Below are positions 27,980 to 37,420 of a stretch of DNA of 64,000 bases, in pieces (position 1 is the first letter of the stretch; every line of letters begins with the position of its first letter). The notes beneath the pieces were generated by a model. The model was given only the letters and a program-made list of their open reading frames with translations, did not search any database and was not told the DNA's origin. The translations under genes were made by a program, and so were the position numbers. The stretch spans positions 32,699 through 96,698 of the forward strand of contig JAAFJM010000010.1 in the NCBI GenBank assembly GCA_013298895.1. The letters run 5' to 3'. Source of the stretch: Bacteroidota bacterium. Lineage in GTDB: Bacteria; Bacteroidota; Bacteroidia; UKL13-3.

Positions 27980-28564
27980 CTAATCTAAATTGGCAAAAAC
28001 CTCGTCTAAATTTAAAACAAAACCGGGTAAAATAGGGGTGATAATTTTATCGCCAAGCGTGAGTAGTTTAGAAGGTTGGTATTTTCCATTTACCAGAGTA
28101 TAAACCAACATGGTTTGGCTTTCAGGCTCAATTATCCAATATTCTTTCACAGCAGACTCTTCATAAACTTCATATTTGTTTTGAAGTTCCTTTTTATTAT
28201 TTCCTTTCGATAAAATTTCAATAATTAAATCAGGAGCTCCAATGCAGCCAGCATCGTCTAATTTAGTTGGGTCGCAAATTACACAAATATCGGGTTGAAC
28301 TACTGTAAATATATCTTCGTTTTTTCTAGATTTTACCGGTAATCTCACATCAAAAGGTGCAGAATAAACTTTACATTTTTGTCCTTCTAAAAGATTGAAT
28401 ATTTTACTACTAATTCTTATAGAAATAGTTTGATGCACTCTTTTTGGAGCACTTAGTTTATAAACTCTTCCTTTAATAATTTCAACCATTTCATCCATGG
28501 TCCATTTAAGGTAATCGGCATACGAGTAGTTAACATACGATAAGTCAGGCTCATTTACTTCCAT
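27980..28564 (-). CDS. Uma2 family (DUF820) PD-(D/E)xK nuclease-like protein
   Basis: 194 residues. The Uma2 nuclease-fold signature is present: VVQPDICVICDP, APDLIIEILSKGNNKKELQNKYEVYEESAVKEYWIIEPESQTMLVYTL. The PD and ExK-like positions lie in PDLIIEILS and the helix that follows. The family is common in cyanobacteria and Bacteroidota; its role is unknown although the fold is that of restriction-like nucleases. It is a single gene. Confidence 0.85.
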   Translation of the reverse strand: MEVNEPDLSYVNYSYADYLKWTMDEMVEIIKGRVYKLSAPKRVHQTISIRISSKIFNLLEGQKCKVYSAPFDVRLPVKSRKNEDIFTVVQPDICVICDPTKLDDAGCIGAPDLIIEILSKGNNKKELQNKYEVYEESAVKEYWIIEPESQTMLVYTLVNGKYQPSKLLTLGDKIITPILPGFVLNLDEVFANLD

Positions 28565-28610
28565 AGAATGATTGATTTTTATAGTTCAAAAATAGAATAA
28601 ATTTATTGAA

Positions 28611-30203
28611 CTACAAGTCCATTTTAACTTGTTCAACAACCTTTTTACTAACCTTTTTTGTAGCTTTTTTCTTGCGTTTAAATGTTGATTCTCTATCCAC
28701 TACACCATCGCCAAGTTTAACTTCTTCTTCCGTATTACGGTGTGATAATTTGTTCAAAATTTCATTTACCTCAACCTTTGAAGCTTTTGATTTTTTGAGT
28801 GCCCACAAATTATTGCTAGCAATTTTGGTGCTTGTTTTTAAATCAACTTTTGGTGCTGGATAATCTTTACCGATTATACAATTAAATGTTTGTTGCTGTT
28901 CCAAATTCATTAACCAAGGCTCATGTATAAATTCTTTGGGAACATAAGATAACTCAGGAATCCATTGTTTAATAAATTCTCCATTTTCATCGTGGTCGTA
29001 CGATTGTTTAATGGGGTTATAGGTTCTAATAATATGAACGCCCATGGTGGCAGCTTGCATTTGAAACTGTGGGTAATGTATGCCAGGTTCAAAATCCAAA
29101 AATTGTTGTGCTAAATGATGCACGCCAAAGCGCCAATCTTGCCATAAATTATGCGTTAAAAAACTAACTAACATGGCTCGCATTCTAAAGTTCAAATAAC
29201 CAGTAGCAATAACCGAACGCATACAAGCATCAATAAGCGGATAACCCGTATTTCCTGTTTTCCATGCGGTAACAAAAGCCTCATTTTTTTCGGTTCTAAT
29301 TGAATTGTAAGCTGAGTTTACATTATTAAACTCCATACTACAATCGGTTTCAAACTTTTGAATAAAATGGCAATGCCAATGCAATCGAGCTATAAAAAAG
29401 TTAATAGCTCTTTTGTTAGCATTAGGTTTATTTTTAGTTGCCATTACTGCTTGGTAAACCATGCGCATACTTAAATTTCCCCACGCTAAGTAAGGTGAAA
29501 GGCGGCTACAACTTTTACGTGCCAAAGCCGGTTTTGAAATATGTTTGGCATAATTGATATGCCTTGTTTCTACAAACGACTGCAAATATTGTAAAGCATA
29601 ACTTTCGCCCCCAGGTTGAAAATTTTTATTATACGTTTTTACTGTTTCATCAAAATTATAAAAATGAAGTTCCTTGAGTAATCTTTCGTTTGGAATGAGT
29701 AAATTAAGGTCAAAACCATATTGTGATGAATTCATGGTCTTTATCCATTTTTTATTCCAATCATTTGGGCGGTATTTCAAACCTCTAATAATGCCATCTC
29801 GCTTACATTCGGTCCAAGTAATATTGTTTTGCTTAAATAAATTTGCCATTAGCTTATCGCGCTTGAAGCTCAGGTTATTTCCAATTTCTTGATGGCTAAA
29901 TACATATTTTACATCAAACTCATTGCCAAGCAAACTGAAAACTTCATTGGCCTCTTGGTAAGCAATAAAAATATTGTTTTCCATGCCCGAAAATGTTTGC
30001 AGTTTTTTATTCATATCAGTTAAACTTTGCCACACAAACTGATGATGACGTAAGCTGCTATCGGCATATTGCATTAAAGTAGGTTCAAAAATATAAAGCA
30101 AAATAGTTTCTAATCCATTAGCATTGGCCAGTGCTAGTGGTTCATGATCGCTTAAACGTAAATCACGTTTTAGCCAAACTATATTGATTGTTTTTTTGCT
30201 CAA
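28611..30203 (-). CDS. Cryptochrome/deoxyribodipyrimidine photolyase family protein
   Basis: 530 residues. The N-terminal antenna-binding alpha/beta domain starts NIVWLKRDLRLSDHEPLALA. The C-terminal helical FAD-binding domain contains RLSPYLAWGNLSMRMVYQAV, TGYPLIDACMRSVIATGYLNFRMRAMLVSFLTHNLWQDWRFG and AQQFLDFEPGIHYPQFQMQA. The usual C-terminal end is followed by about 60 extra residues, finishing in a Lys-rich tail (FKRKKKATKKVSKKVV). It is either a light-driven DNA repair enzyme or a photoreceptor; motif inspection cannot decide which. It is divergent from a TIGR03643 gene, a known genomic partner. Confidence 0.9.
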   Translation of the reverse strand: MSKKTINIVWLKRDLRLSDHEPLALANANGLETILLYIFEPTLMQYADSSLRHHQFVWQSLTDMNKKLQTFSGMENNIFIAYQEANEVFSLLGNEFDVKYVFSHQEIGNNLSFKRDKLMANLFKQNNITWTECKRDGIIRGLKYRPNDWNKKWIKTMNSSQYGFDLNLLIPNERLLKELHFYNFDETVKTYNKNFQPGGESYALQYLQSFVETRHINYAKHISKPALARKSCSRLSPYLAWGNLSMRMVYQAVMATKNKPNANKRAINFFIARLHWHCHFIQKFETDCSMEFNNVNSAYNSIRTEKNEAFVTAWKTGNTGYPLIDACMRSVIATGYLNFRMRAMLVSFLTHNLWQDWRFGVHHLAQQFLDFEPGIHYPQFQMQAATMGVHIIRTYNPIKQSYDHDENGEFIKQWIPELSYVPKEFIHEPWLMNLEQQQTFNCIIGKDYPAPKVDLKTSTKIASNNLWALKKSKASKVEVNEILNKLSHRNTEEEVKLGDGVVDRESTFKRKKKATKKVSKKVVEQVKMDL

Positions 30204-30260
30204 TTTTTTTTGTTTACTATTTTTTAAACAACAACGGCTGTTTTGTGTTTCAATTTTAGT

Positions 30261-30539
30261 ATGAATAATTTAACCGAAATAGAAATTGATAGAATTATAG
30301 AAATGGCTTGGGAAGACAGAACTCCGTTTGATGCCATTAAATTTCAGTTTGGTGTAAGCGAAGCTGAAGTTATAAAGCTGATGCGTAATCAATTAAAACC
30401 AAGCAGTTGGAGACTTTGGCGTAAAAGGGTTAATCAAGGTGTTTCGCAAAAACATGCTAAAAAGCGTAATCCTGAAATTAATCGTTTTAAATGCACTTTG
30501 CAACGACAAATTACAAGTAATAAGATGAGTAAACGCTAA
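30261..30539 (+). CDS. TIGR03643 family protein
   Basis: 92 residues; the IDRIIEMAWEDRTPFDAIKFQFGVSEAEVIKLMR and WRLWRKRVNQGVSQKHAKKR segments are diagnostic of TIGR03643/DUF2805. The first half looks like a helix-turn-helix. These proteins usually sit beside cryptochrome/photolyase genes, as here (57-base divergent spacer). The ATG at 30261 is chosen over an upstream in-frame start at 30243, because conserved sequence begins at MNNLTEIE. The function is not established. Confidence 0.88.
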   Translation: MNNLTEIEIDRIIEMAWEDRTPFDAIKFQFGVSEAEVIKLMRNQLKPSSWRLWRKRVNQGVSQKHAKKRNPEINRFKCTLQRQITSNKMSKR

Positions 30540-30541
30540 AA

Positions 30542-31429
30542 TTAATTTTGATTATTTAAATTGATGGTTTCATTCATTAAACGAACCTCTTCGTCAAGTT
30601 GAAGAGCAGATATTCGAAGTAACTCCAAGAATTTGTTATTAGTTTCTAAATCATTCTCTTCTTTTAGTAATGGAATAATAGCTAGAATATTAGCCAAAGG
30701 TCTTCTGAGTTCATGTGAAGTTTTAAAAGCAAATTTTTCTAATTGATTATTATACCTTTTTAGTTCAAATTCGTTTTTTTTACGAGCATTAATATCACGC
30801 GTAATACCCATACAACCAACTATTTCATTTTTACCATTAAGAACAGGATTTAAGTTAATTTCAGCATAATCAACCTCATTATCTATCTTTCTTTCATCTT
30901 CAAAATGAAGTTTTTTCCCTGTTAAAACCTGCTCATAAATCGGTTTCCATTTTTTTATATTATTTTCAGGAACATCTCTAAAAAAACTATCACCTAATTG
31001 AATATCGGAATTAAATACCCTTTTTCTTAAATCAAAAAAAGCTTTGTTGGCGGCAGTTAAAATAAAGTTTTTATCAAACGACCAAATAATTTCAAAGGTG
31101 CTATCAACTAATGCCTTGAATTGATTACTATTATTATCAAACTCAGAGAATCGTTTTACTCTTGAGGTAATATTGTTGATTATGCAAGTACATTCATTTA
31201 TTCCACCAAGAAGTCGAAAATTATAGAATTGCTGACCATTTTCTACATTTCTAAAGCAGTGGTAGTTATTTTCTTGCAAATACTTACTTATTAAATCGGT
31301 AAACACATTTGGTAAATTTTGTTCAGATAAATGCTTATTAACTAAAACGCTTAAGTCACCTTCAATAAGTTGACTTAAGCATTCAGTAACAATACCTTTT
31401 TTGTTTATCTTAAAACACAATTCACTCAT
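30542..31429 (-). CDS. PAS domain protein with HisKA dimerisation/phosphoacceptor domain but no ATPase domain
   Basis: 295 residues. An N-terminal variable sensor-like region (about 1-95) precedes a PAS domain (about 100-215: FKALVDSTFEIIWSFDKNFILTAANKAFFDLRK, EIVGCMGITRDINARKKNE). A HisKA-like helix pair follows with the phosphoacceptor His239 in KTSHELRRPLANILAIIPLL. The frame then stops, so the HATPase domain needed for autophosphorylation is missing. The stop lies 3 bases from the convergent TIGR03643 stop. It may be phosphorylated in trans or act only as a sensor/dimeriser. Confidence 0.78.
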   Translation of the reverse strand: MSELCFKINKKGIVTECLSQLIEGDLSVLVNKHLSEQNLPNVFTDLISKYLQENNYHCFRNVENGQQFYNFRLLGGINECTCIINNITSRVKRFSEFDNNSNQFKALVDSTFEIIWSFDKNFILTAANKAFFDLRKRVFNSDIQLGDSFFRDVPENNIKKWKPIYEQVLTGKKLHFEDERKIDNEVDYAEINLNPVLNGKNEIVGCMGITRDINARKKNEFELKRYNNQLEKFAFKTSHELRRPLANILAIIPLLKEENDLETNNKFLELLRISALQLDEEVRLMNETINLNNQN

Positions 31430-31465
31430 TGTATATTTTCTTTAACCTTAAAGCGATTCGTCAGA

Positions 31466-33043
31466 TTACTTGTGTAGTTTACTATTTTTTCTACTGTAAA
31501 GAAAATAAATAAACAATCCGAAAACCATCCACAATGAAGCAACTGTTAAAGTATGAATATCTAAAGCAATGATCATACCAGTACAAATAATAATGCCTAA
31601 TATTGGTACCAATGGAACCAAAGGTGTTTTAAAAGGTCTAACCAATTCTGGTGATTTTCTTCTCAGCAATAAAACGCCCAAGCTCACCAAAACAAAAGCA
31701 AATAAGGTTCCAAATGAAGTCAAATCACCAGCAACACTTCCAGGAACAAATGCAGCGAACAATCCTACAAAAACAAATAAAATTAAATTCGATTTATAAG
31801 GTGTTTTATATTTTGGATGTAACTCGCCAAAAGCTTTTGGAATTAAACCATCATTACTCATACTATAGAAAACCCTACTTTGACCCATTAACATAACAAG
31901 AATAACAGATGAAAATCCTGCTAAAATTGCCACAGTTACGCTTGTACCAAGCCATTCATAACCTTTCATATAGGTTTGAATAACATAAGAAACAGAAGCC
32001 TCTTTACCTGCTGAATTAAATTCAGCCCAATTAGCAACTCCTGTTAAAACATGACCAAATAATATGTATAATATAGTACAAACAACTAATGAACCTAAAA
32101 TTCCAATGGGCATATCTCTTTTAGGATTTTTAGCTTCTTGTGCAGCTGTGCTTACTGCGTCAAAACCAATAAATGCAAAAAATACAATACCAGCTCCTCC
32201 CAATACACCACCCCAACCATGTTTAAAAAAACCTTCATGACCAATGGTATTATCTGGAATCATATAAGGCGTGTAGTTGGCTGGGTTAATAAATTGCCAG
32301 CCTATGCCAATAAATAAAAGAACAATAGCAACTTTAACAAAAACAATAATACTATTAACCATTGCAGATTCTTTAGTTCCTTTGATTAAAACCAAAGTAA
32401 TTAAAAGTAAAATGATTAATGCAGGTGCATTAATTATTCCACTTGTAACTTGCACCAACCCCATTAAATTTGTTGGTAATAAATCAAATTGTTTGTCATT
32501 TAAGATTAGAATTCCATTTTTAGCAGTTTTTACAAATTCAGCATTAAAAACCCCAATTTGATCAATATTAGCTTGCCCTACAACTTTTTTTATACTTTCA
32601 AATGGTGAATGACACCATTCATAAGGTATGGCCCCCCCTAACAAATTATTTAAATATTCACTCCACGCAATTGAAACAGTTGCAGCCCCCAAAGCATATT
32701 CCATCACTAAAGCCCAACCAATAATCCATGCAACCAATTCTCCCATAGTTACATATGAATAAGCATAAGCACTTCCTGAAATAGGAATCATGGCTGCAAA
32801 CTCTGCATAACATAAGCCAGCAAACGCACAACCAACTGCAGCAATAACAAAAGATAGTGTAATAGCTGCACCTGATGCTTCAGCCGCACCTGCTGCAGTT
32901 CTAACAAATAAGCCAGCACCAATAATTGCACCAATTCCCAAAGCAACAAGATTTGCAGATGATAAAGTTCGTTTTAAACCCTTCTCTGAATCTGCAGCAT
33001 TTGCCAACATATCATTTAAAGATTTTTTTCTAAATAGACTCAT
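31466..33043 (-). CDS. APC family amino-acid permease (cationic amino-acid transporter type)
   Basis: 525 residues, with about 12-14 membrane helices. The N-terminal block LKRTLSSANLVALGIGAIIGAGLFV holds the GxG substrate-binding break of TM1. It continues with CYAEFAAMIPISGSAYAYSYVTMGELVAWIIGWALVMEYALG and GGAGIVFFAFIGFDAVSTAAQEAKNPKRDMPIGI, typical of the CAT subgroup. It imports amino acids by proton or sodium symport; specificity is not readable. Between helices 3 and 4 of this type there is an extended loop (about residues 135-190). Confidence 0.9.
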   Translation of the reverse strand: MSLFRKKSLNDMLANAADSEKGLKRTLSSANLVALGIGAIIGAGLFVRTAAGAAEASGAAITLSFVIAAVGCAFAGLCYAEFAAMIPISGSAYAYSYVTMGELVAWIIGWALVMEYALGAATVSIAWSEYLNNLLGGAIPYEWCHSPFESIKKVVGQANIDQIGVFNAEFVKTAKNGILILNDKQFDLLPTNLMGLVQVTSGIINAPALIILLLITLVLIKGTKESAMVNSIIVFVKVAIVLLFIGIGWQFINPANYTPYMIPDNTIGHEGFFKHGWGGVLGGAGIVFFAFIGFDAVSTAAQEAKNPKRDMPIGILGSLVVCTILYILFGHVLTGVANWAEFNSAGKEASVSYVIQTYMKGYEWLGTSVTVAILAGFSSVILVMLMGQSRVFYSMSNDGLIPKAFGELHPKYKTPYKSNLILFVFVGLFAAFVPGSVAGDLTSFGTLFAFVLVSLGVLLLRRKSPELVRPFKTPLVPLVPILGIIICTGMIIALDIHTLTVASLWMVFGLFIYFLYSRKNSKLHK

Positions 33044-33295
33044 AAATATTTATAATAATTTTATTGGGCAATATAATAAGTTTTTACTTATTGCAAATTA
33101 TTTTAAACAATATAACAAGGATATCCAGCACTTAAAATTTGAATTGATATCAGTATTTTATTGCTTATTGATGTAACACATTCAAAACAGATTAAATTAG
33201 ATAACAGAAAACAAAGTATTTATCCCGAATAATTCAACATATTTGATTAAATTGTTAAAAAAAGTTACGTTTGAGCATTATAAATTTATTGACTC
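33044..33295. other. 252-base divergent spacer, no gene
   Basis: AT-rich spacer between the divergent permease and E1 genes. I see no ORF, repeat or convincing promoter pair. Confidence 0.4.
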
Positions 33296-35698
33296 ATGAA
33301 CAGCATGCAAGCCAACCTTTCATTTTCAGATTTTAAAGCAGTAGTTTTAGAAGATTATAAAATAGCATTTACAAGTAGAGCAGCAAGTTTGCTTGGAAGA
33401 AAAGAAGTTTTAACAGGAAAAGCCAAATTTGGTATTTTTGGCGATGGTAAAGAATTGCCACAAATAGCTATGGCTAAGGCATTTAAAAACGGGGACTTTA
33501 GAAGTGGTTACTACCGCGACCAAACTTTTATGATGGCTGCAGGTTTACTTACCGTTCAAGAATTTTTTGCACAATTATATGCTCATACAGATGCTGATGC
33601 TGAACCTGCAAGTGCTGGTCGTATGATGAATGGTCATTACGGAACACGCAGCATTGATGCAGAAGGAAATTGGAAAGATTTAAAAAATTTAAAAAATTCA
33701 TCGAGCGATATATCTCCAACAGCCGGGCAAATGATTCGCTTAGTTGGCTTAGCACAAGCCAGCAAATACTACAGAACCCATGCCAACGAAATTGGCCAAA
33801 ATAATTTTAGTAACAACGGAAACGAAGTAGCTTGGGGAACTATTGGTAATGCTAGTAGCAGCGAAGGTCATTTCTTTGAAGCCATTAATGCTGGAGGCGT
33901 TTTACAAATACCGATGGTGGTTTCTGTTTGGGACGATGGTTATGGAATTTCAGTTCCAGCCAAATACCAAACAACCAAGGAAAATATAAGTGAAATTTTA
34001 AAAGGTTTCCAACGCGATTCTGAAAATGCAGGCTATCAAATTTTCAATGTAAAAGGTTGGGATTATGTAGCATTATGTAGTGCTTACGAGAAAGCTGCAA
34101 ACATTTCAAGGCAAGAACATGTTCCATGTTTAATACATGTAAACGAATTAACACAACCGCAAGGACACAGTACAAGTGGTTCGCACGAACGTTACAAATC
34201 GAAAGAGCGTTTGGCTTGGGAAGCAGAATTTGATTGCAACGCACAATTTAAAAAATGGATTATTGAAAATGGTTTAGCTTCTGAAGAAGAATTAAGCACC
34301 ATTGAAAACGAAGCTCAAATTCATGTGAACGTAAGCAAAAAAGCTGCATGGGAAGCTTATTTAAACCCAATAAAAACTGAAATTGCTGAGGCTTCAGAAT
34401 TATTAACTGATTTAGCCAATGCCTCACAAATTAGTGCTATAAACGATTTAGTTACCGAACTAAAAAGTATCAATGATCCAATTAGAAAAGATATTGCTGT
34501 AGCAATAAATAAAGCGTTACGCCTTACCTATAAAATCCAAAGTATGGAGCGTGAGCGTTTGATAAGCTTTAAAAACCTTTATTTAAAAAGCAACGAAGAA
34601 CGTTATAATTCCTACTTACACAGCCAATCAAAACAAAATGCTTTATTGGTAAATGAAGTAGCTGCAATTTACTCAGATGACTCGAAAGTGGTAGATGGAA
34701 GAGAAATTATGGTAGCTTGCTTTGATAATTTACTATCGACCGACCCGCGCGTTTTGGCTTTTGGTGAAGATGTAGGAAAAATTGGGGATGTGAACCAAGG
34801 ATTTGCAGGATTGCAAGAAAAACATGGGGAAAGCCGTGTAAGTGATACTGGAATTAGAGAATTAACCATTATTGGCCAAGGAATTGGAACCGCTTTACGT
34901 GGTTTACGTCCAATTGCTGAAATTCAATATTTAGATTATTTGTTGTATGGTTTACAACCTTTAAGTGATGATTTAGCCACTTTACAATACAGAACCAAAG
35001 GCGGCCAAAAAGCTCCTTTAATAGTTCGTACACGCGGACACAGGTTAGAAGGAATTTGGCACTCTGGCTCTCCAATTGGAATGATCATAAATTCGCTAAG
35101 AGGAATGTATGTATGCGTTCCTCGTAATATGACACAAGCAGCAGGTATGTATAATACATTAATGAAAAGCGATGAGCCTGCATTGGTAATTGAATGTTTG
35201 AACGGTTATCGTTTAAAAGAAAAAATGCCAGATAATTTACCTGAATTTACAGTAGCTTTAGGTAAACCAGAAGTGTTAATGCAAGGTTCTGATGTAACTA
35301 TAGTAACTTATGGCAGTACTACTCGTGTAGCCGAAGAAGCTATCAAACAATTAGCCGAAATTGGAATAAGTGTGGAACTAATTGATGTGCAAACATTGTT
35401 ACCATTTGACATAAACCATAGTATTGTTGAATCAATAAAGAAAACCAATAAAGTAATTTTCTTAGATGAAGATGTACCAGGTGGAGCAACAGCTTATATG
35501 ATGCAGCAAGTTTTGGAAAATCAAGGTGCCTACCAATATCTTGATTACAAACCCTTAACTATCTCGGCTAAAGCCCACCGCCCTCCTTATGGAACCGATG
35601 GCGACTACTGGAGTAAACCAAATGCAGAAGAAATATTTGAAGAAGTTTGTAATATGATGAGTGATTACGAACCAGGATACTTCCCCAAATTTTTATAA
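33296..35698 (+). CDS. 2-oxoacid dehydrogenase E1, fused alpha and beta subunits
   Basis: 800 residues. The alpha half (about 1-400) binds thiamine diphosphate: GDGKELPQIAMAKAF, GYYRDQTFMMAAGL, NASSSEGHFFEAINAGG, VSVWDDGYGISVPAKYQT. The beta half (from about 455) has GEDVGKIGDVNQGFAGLQEKHG, RVSDTGIRELTIIGQGIGTALRGLRPIAEIQYLDYL and IVRTRGHRLEGIWHSGSP. Such fusions are common in Bacteroidota and are annotated as pyruvate or branched-chain 2-oxoacid dehydrogenase E1. The substrate is not certain. No E2 or E3 genes are adjacent. An ATG nine bases downstream is an alternative start. Confidence 0.9.
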   Translation: MNSMQANLSFSDFKAVVLEDYKIAFTSRAASLLGRKEVLTGKAKFGIFGDGKELPQIAMAKAFKNGDFRSGYYRDQTFMMAAGLLTVQEFFAQLYAHTDADAEPASAGRMMNGHYGTRSIDAEGNWKDLKNLKNSSSDISPTAGQMIRLVGLAQASKYYRTHANEIGQNNFSNNGNEVAWGTIGNASSSEGHFFEAINAGGVLQIPMVVSVWDDGYGISVPAKYQTTKENISEILKGFQRDSENAGYQIFNVKGWDYVALCSAYEKAANISRQEHVPCLIHVNELTQPQGHSTSGSHERYKSKERLAWEAEFDCNAQFKKWIIENGLASEEELSTIENEAQIHVNVSKKAAWEAYLNPIKTEIAEASELLTDLANASQISAINDLVTELKSINDPIRKDIAVAINKALRLTYKIQSMERERLISFKNLYLKSNEERYNSYLHSQSKQNALLVNEVAAIYSDDSKVVDGREIMVACFDNLLSTDPRVLAFGEDVGKIGDVNQGFAGLQEKHGESRVSDTGIRELTIIGQGIGTALRGLRPIAEIQYLDYLLYGLQPLSDDLATLQYRTKGGQKAPLIVRTRGHRLEGIWHSGSPIGMIINSLRGMYVCVPRNMTQAAGMYNTLMKSDEPALVIECLNGYRLKEKMPDNLPEFTVALGKPEVLMQGSDVTIVTYGSTTRVAEEAIKQLAEIGISVELIDVQTLLPFDINHSIVESIKKTNKVIFLDEDVPGGATAYMMQQVLENQGAYQYLDYKPLTISAKAHRPPYGTDGDYWSKPNAEEIFEEVCNMMSDYEPGYFPKFL

Positions 35699-35723
35699 TT
35701 AATACTTACAGAAAAATAAATAA

Positions 35724-36416
35724 ATGAAAAAAACAATTTTAGCATTTTGCACAATTGCAGCTTTAACATCGTGTAACAACAAAAGTGGCTCAAATGGGAA
35801 TTTAGATAACTATAAAAAGTTATTTGATAAAAGCATGAATAGTAAAGATTTTAATACTGCTATTGTTGCAGCACAATTAATTCTGACTGAAGATAGTTCT
35901 TTAACCTTATATGGAGATACATTACCAGAACTTTATGCTGCAACAAGTAATATTATGGCTTGCGATGATGCAGTAACAACTGCACTAAAGCGTAATCCAA
36001 AAAGTGAAAGATTCTTATTATTAAAAGCGCTTTGTGCTGAACAATTAGGAAAAGTAGATGAACAAATGAGTTTATACAATCAACTTTATGCTATAAATAA
36101 AAAGCCTGAGTATTTGTATAGAATCACTGCTGCTGAATTTGGAACTGGAAATTTTAAAGCTGTTGAAAACAATTTAAAAGAACTAGATCAATTAGCTTTA
36201 ACCACCAAAGACAGTATTGATTTTATGCTAAGTGAAACCGAAAAACAAAAAGTTCCTTTAAAAGCTGCCTTATTAAATATGCGTGCTATAATGGCTGCAC
36301 AAAAGGATAGAGATATGCTAAGCGCAAAAAAATATTTTGAAGCTGCAATTCGCGAATTCCCTGATTTTATTGTGGCTAAAGAATATTATAAACGCCTAAT
36401 GACTGGTGGAAAATAG
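35724..36416 (+). CDS. TPR-like lipoprotein
   Basis: 230 residues. A lipoprotein signal ends LTSC (Cys17), followed by NNKSGSNG. The rest is helical with TPR-like spacing (NTAIVAAQLILTEDSSL, ALKRNPKSERFLLLKALCAEQLGKVDEQMSLYNQLYAINK, AKKYFEAAIREFPDFIVAKEYY). Likely a periplasmic or outer-membrane scaffold protein. It lies 25 bases after the E1 gene and may be co-transcribed. No specific function. Confidence 0.72.
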   Translation: MKKTILAFCTIAALTSCNNKSGSNGNLDNYKKLFDKSMNSKDFNTAIVAAQLILTEDSSLTLYGDTLPELYAATSNIMACDDAVTTALKRNPKSERFLLLKALCAEQLGKVDEQMSLYNQLYAINKKPEYLYRITAAEFGTGNFKAVENNLKELDQLALTTKDSIDFMLSETEKQKVPLKAALLNMRAIMAAQKDRDMLSAKKYFEAAIREFPDFIVAKEYYKRLMTGGK

Positions 36417-36497
36417 TCATTAATAAAATAAAATTTGACTTTAATCATTTAAAATGTTTAATTGTAAATGTATTTCTGAATTTAAATCAATAAACTT

Positions 36498-37283
36498 ATG
36501 AAACTCTCTATTTCAAATATTACTGTAACCTGTGGTAACTCTACAAATTTTGATTCAATCATTAAATTGAGCGCTTCAATGGCGAATAAATTTAATGCCA
36601 AATTGCATTTTTTATTTTATGATATGCCTGAAGTTGATTTGTCATCTCAATTAGCAGGTATAAGTTTCGAAACAGAGTACAGAAATAATGCAAGTCCAAA
36701 AGATTTGGCATCAAGACTAAATAATCTTTTGCCTGATTTACTTATATTAAGTAACAAAACTAAAGATAGTAATGAGGGCTTATTTTCAGTAAATGATTCT
36801 TGCAAGATTATTGAACACGCTGACAAACCCGTTTTAACAATTCCGGGAAATTACCATTTTGAACAGTTTAGCAAAATATTAATTCCAATTGATACAAGTT
36901 TTGAAACTCGTCAAAAAGGACCTGCAACCATTGTAATGGCTCAAAAATATGATGCTTACGTAAATATTTTAGGGGTAAGTACAGATAAAAGTAAGGATAG
37001 CGAGGTAACAGTTTCTAATTACTGCAGACAAGTTAGTAATAAGGTAGCAGAAAATGGAATTGATAATGAAATTGAAATACGATTAGGAGGCAATATTACA
37101 GAACAAACACTTAGTTATGCTAATGAAATTGCTGCAGACTTGGTAGTTATTATGACAGAACAAGAGGTTAACTTTAAATCTTTTTTTACAGGCAAATTCT
37201 CAGAACAATTTATTAAATTAGCTAATTTCCCTGTACTTAGTGTTAATACAAAAGATCTAATAGTTAGTGAAGCTAGATTATAA
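36498..37283 (+). CDS. Universal stress protein (tandem UspA domains)
   Basis: 261 residues with two UspA-like domains. The first is degenerate (NITVTCGNSTNFDSIIKLSASMANKFNAKLHFLF, ending ADKPVLTIPG). The second starts at FSKILIPIDTSFETRQKGPATIVMAQKYDAYVNILGVS and ends ADLVVIMTEQ...FFTGKFSEQFIKLANFPVLSV. The G-x9-G-S/T ATP-binding element is not canonical, so ATP binding is doubtful. Stress-response role by family. Confidence 0.82.
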   Translation: MKLSISNITVTCGNSTNFDSIIKLSASMANKFNAKLHFLFYDMPEVDLSSQLAGISFETEYRNNASPKDLASRLNNLLPDLLILSNKTKDSNEGLFSVNDSCKIIEHADKPVLTIPGNYHFEQFSKILIPIDTSFETRQKGPATIVMAQKYDAYVNILGVSTDKSKDSEVTVSNYCRQVSNKVAENGIDNEIEIRLGGNITEQTLSYANEIAADLVVIMTEQEVNFKSFFTGKFSEQFIKLANFPVLSVNTKDLIVSEARL

Positions 37284-37300
37284 TAGTTCTAATTATAGTA

Positions 37301-37346
37301 AATAAAAAAGACCCATTGGAAAATTTTCTAATGGGTCTTTTTTATT
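37301..37346. terminator. Bidirectional terminator after uspA
   Basis: A perfect 17-bp stem (37301-37317 with 37330-37346), including AAAAAAGACCCATT and its complement, and a 12-base loop. Confidence 0.85.
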
Positions 37347-37369
37347 TACTATTCATTGTATTACATAAA

Positions 37370-37396
37370 AAAACCGCACCAATTAAGTGCGGTTTT
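37370..37396 (-). terminator. Terminator of the Omp28-like gene
   Basis: A 10-bp stem AAAACCGCAC / GTGCGGTTTT with a 7-base loop. Read on the minus strand it ends in a T-run, just downstream of the 37421 stop. Confidence 0.75.
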
Positions 37397-37420
37397 CTGT
37401 ATAGAATTTAATAAATATTA

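Noticed and set aside
28606..28863. 85-residue plus-strand ORF opposite the photolyase tail
   Set aside because: Antisense shadow of the Lys-rich photolyase C-terminus.
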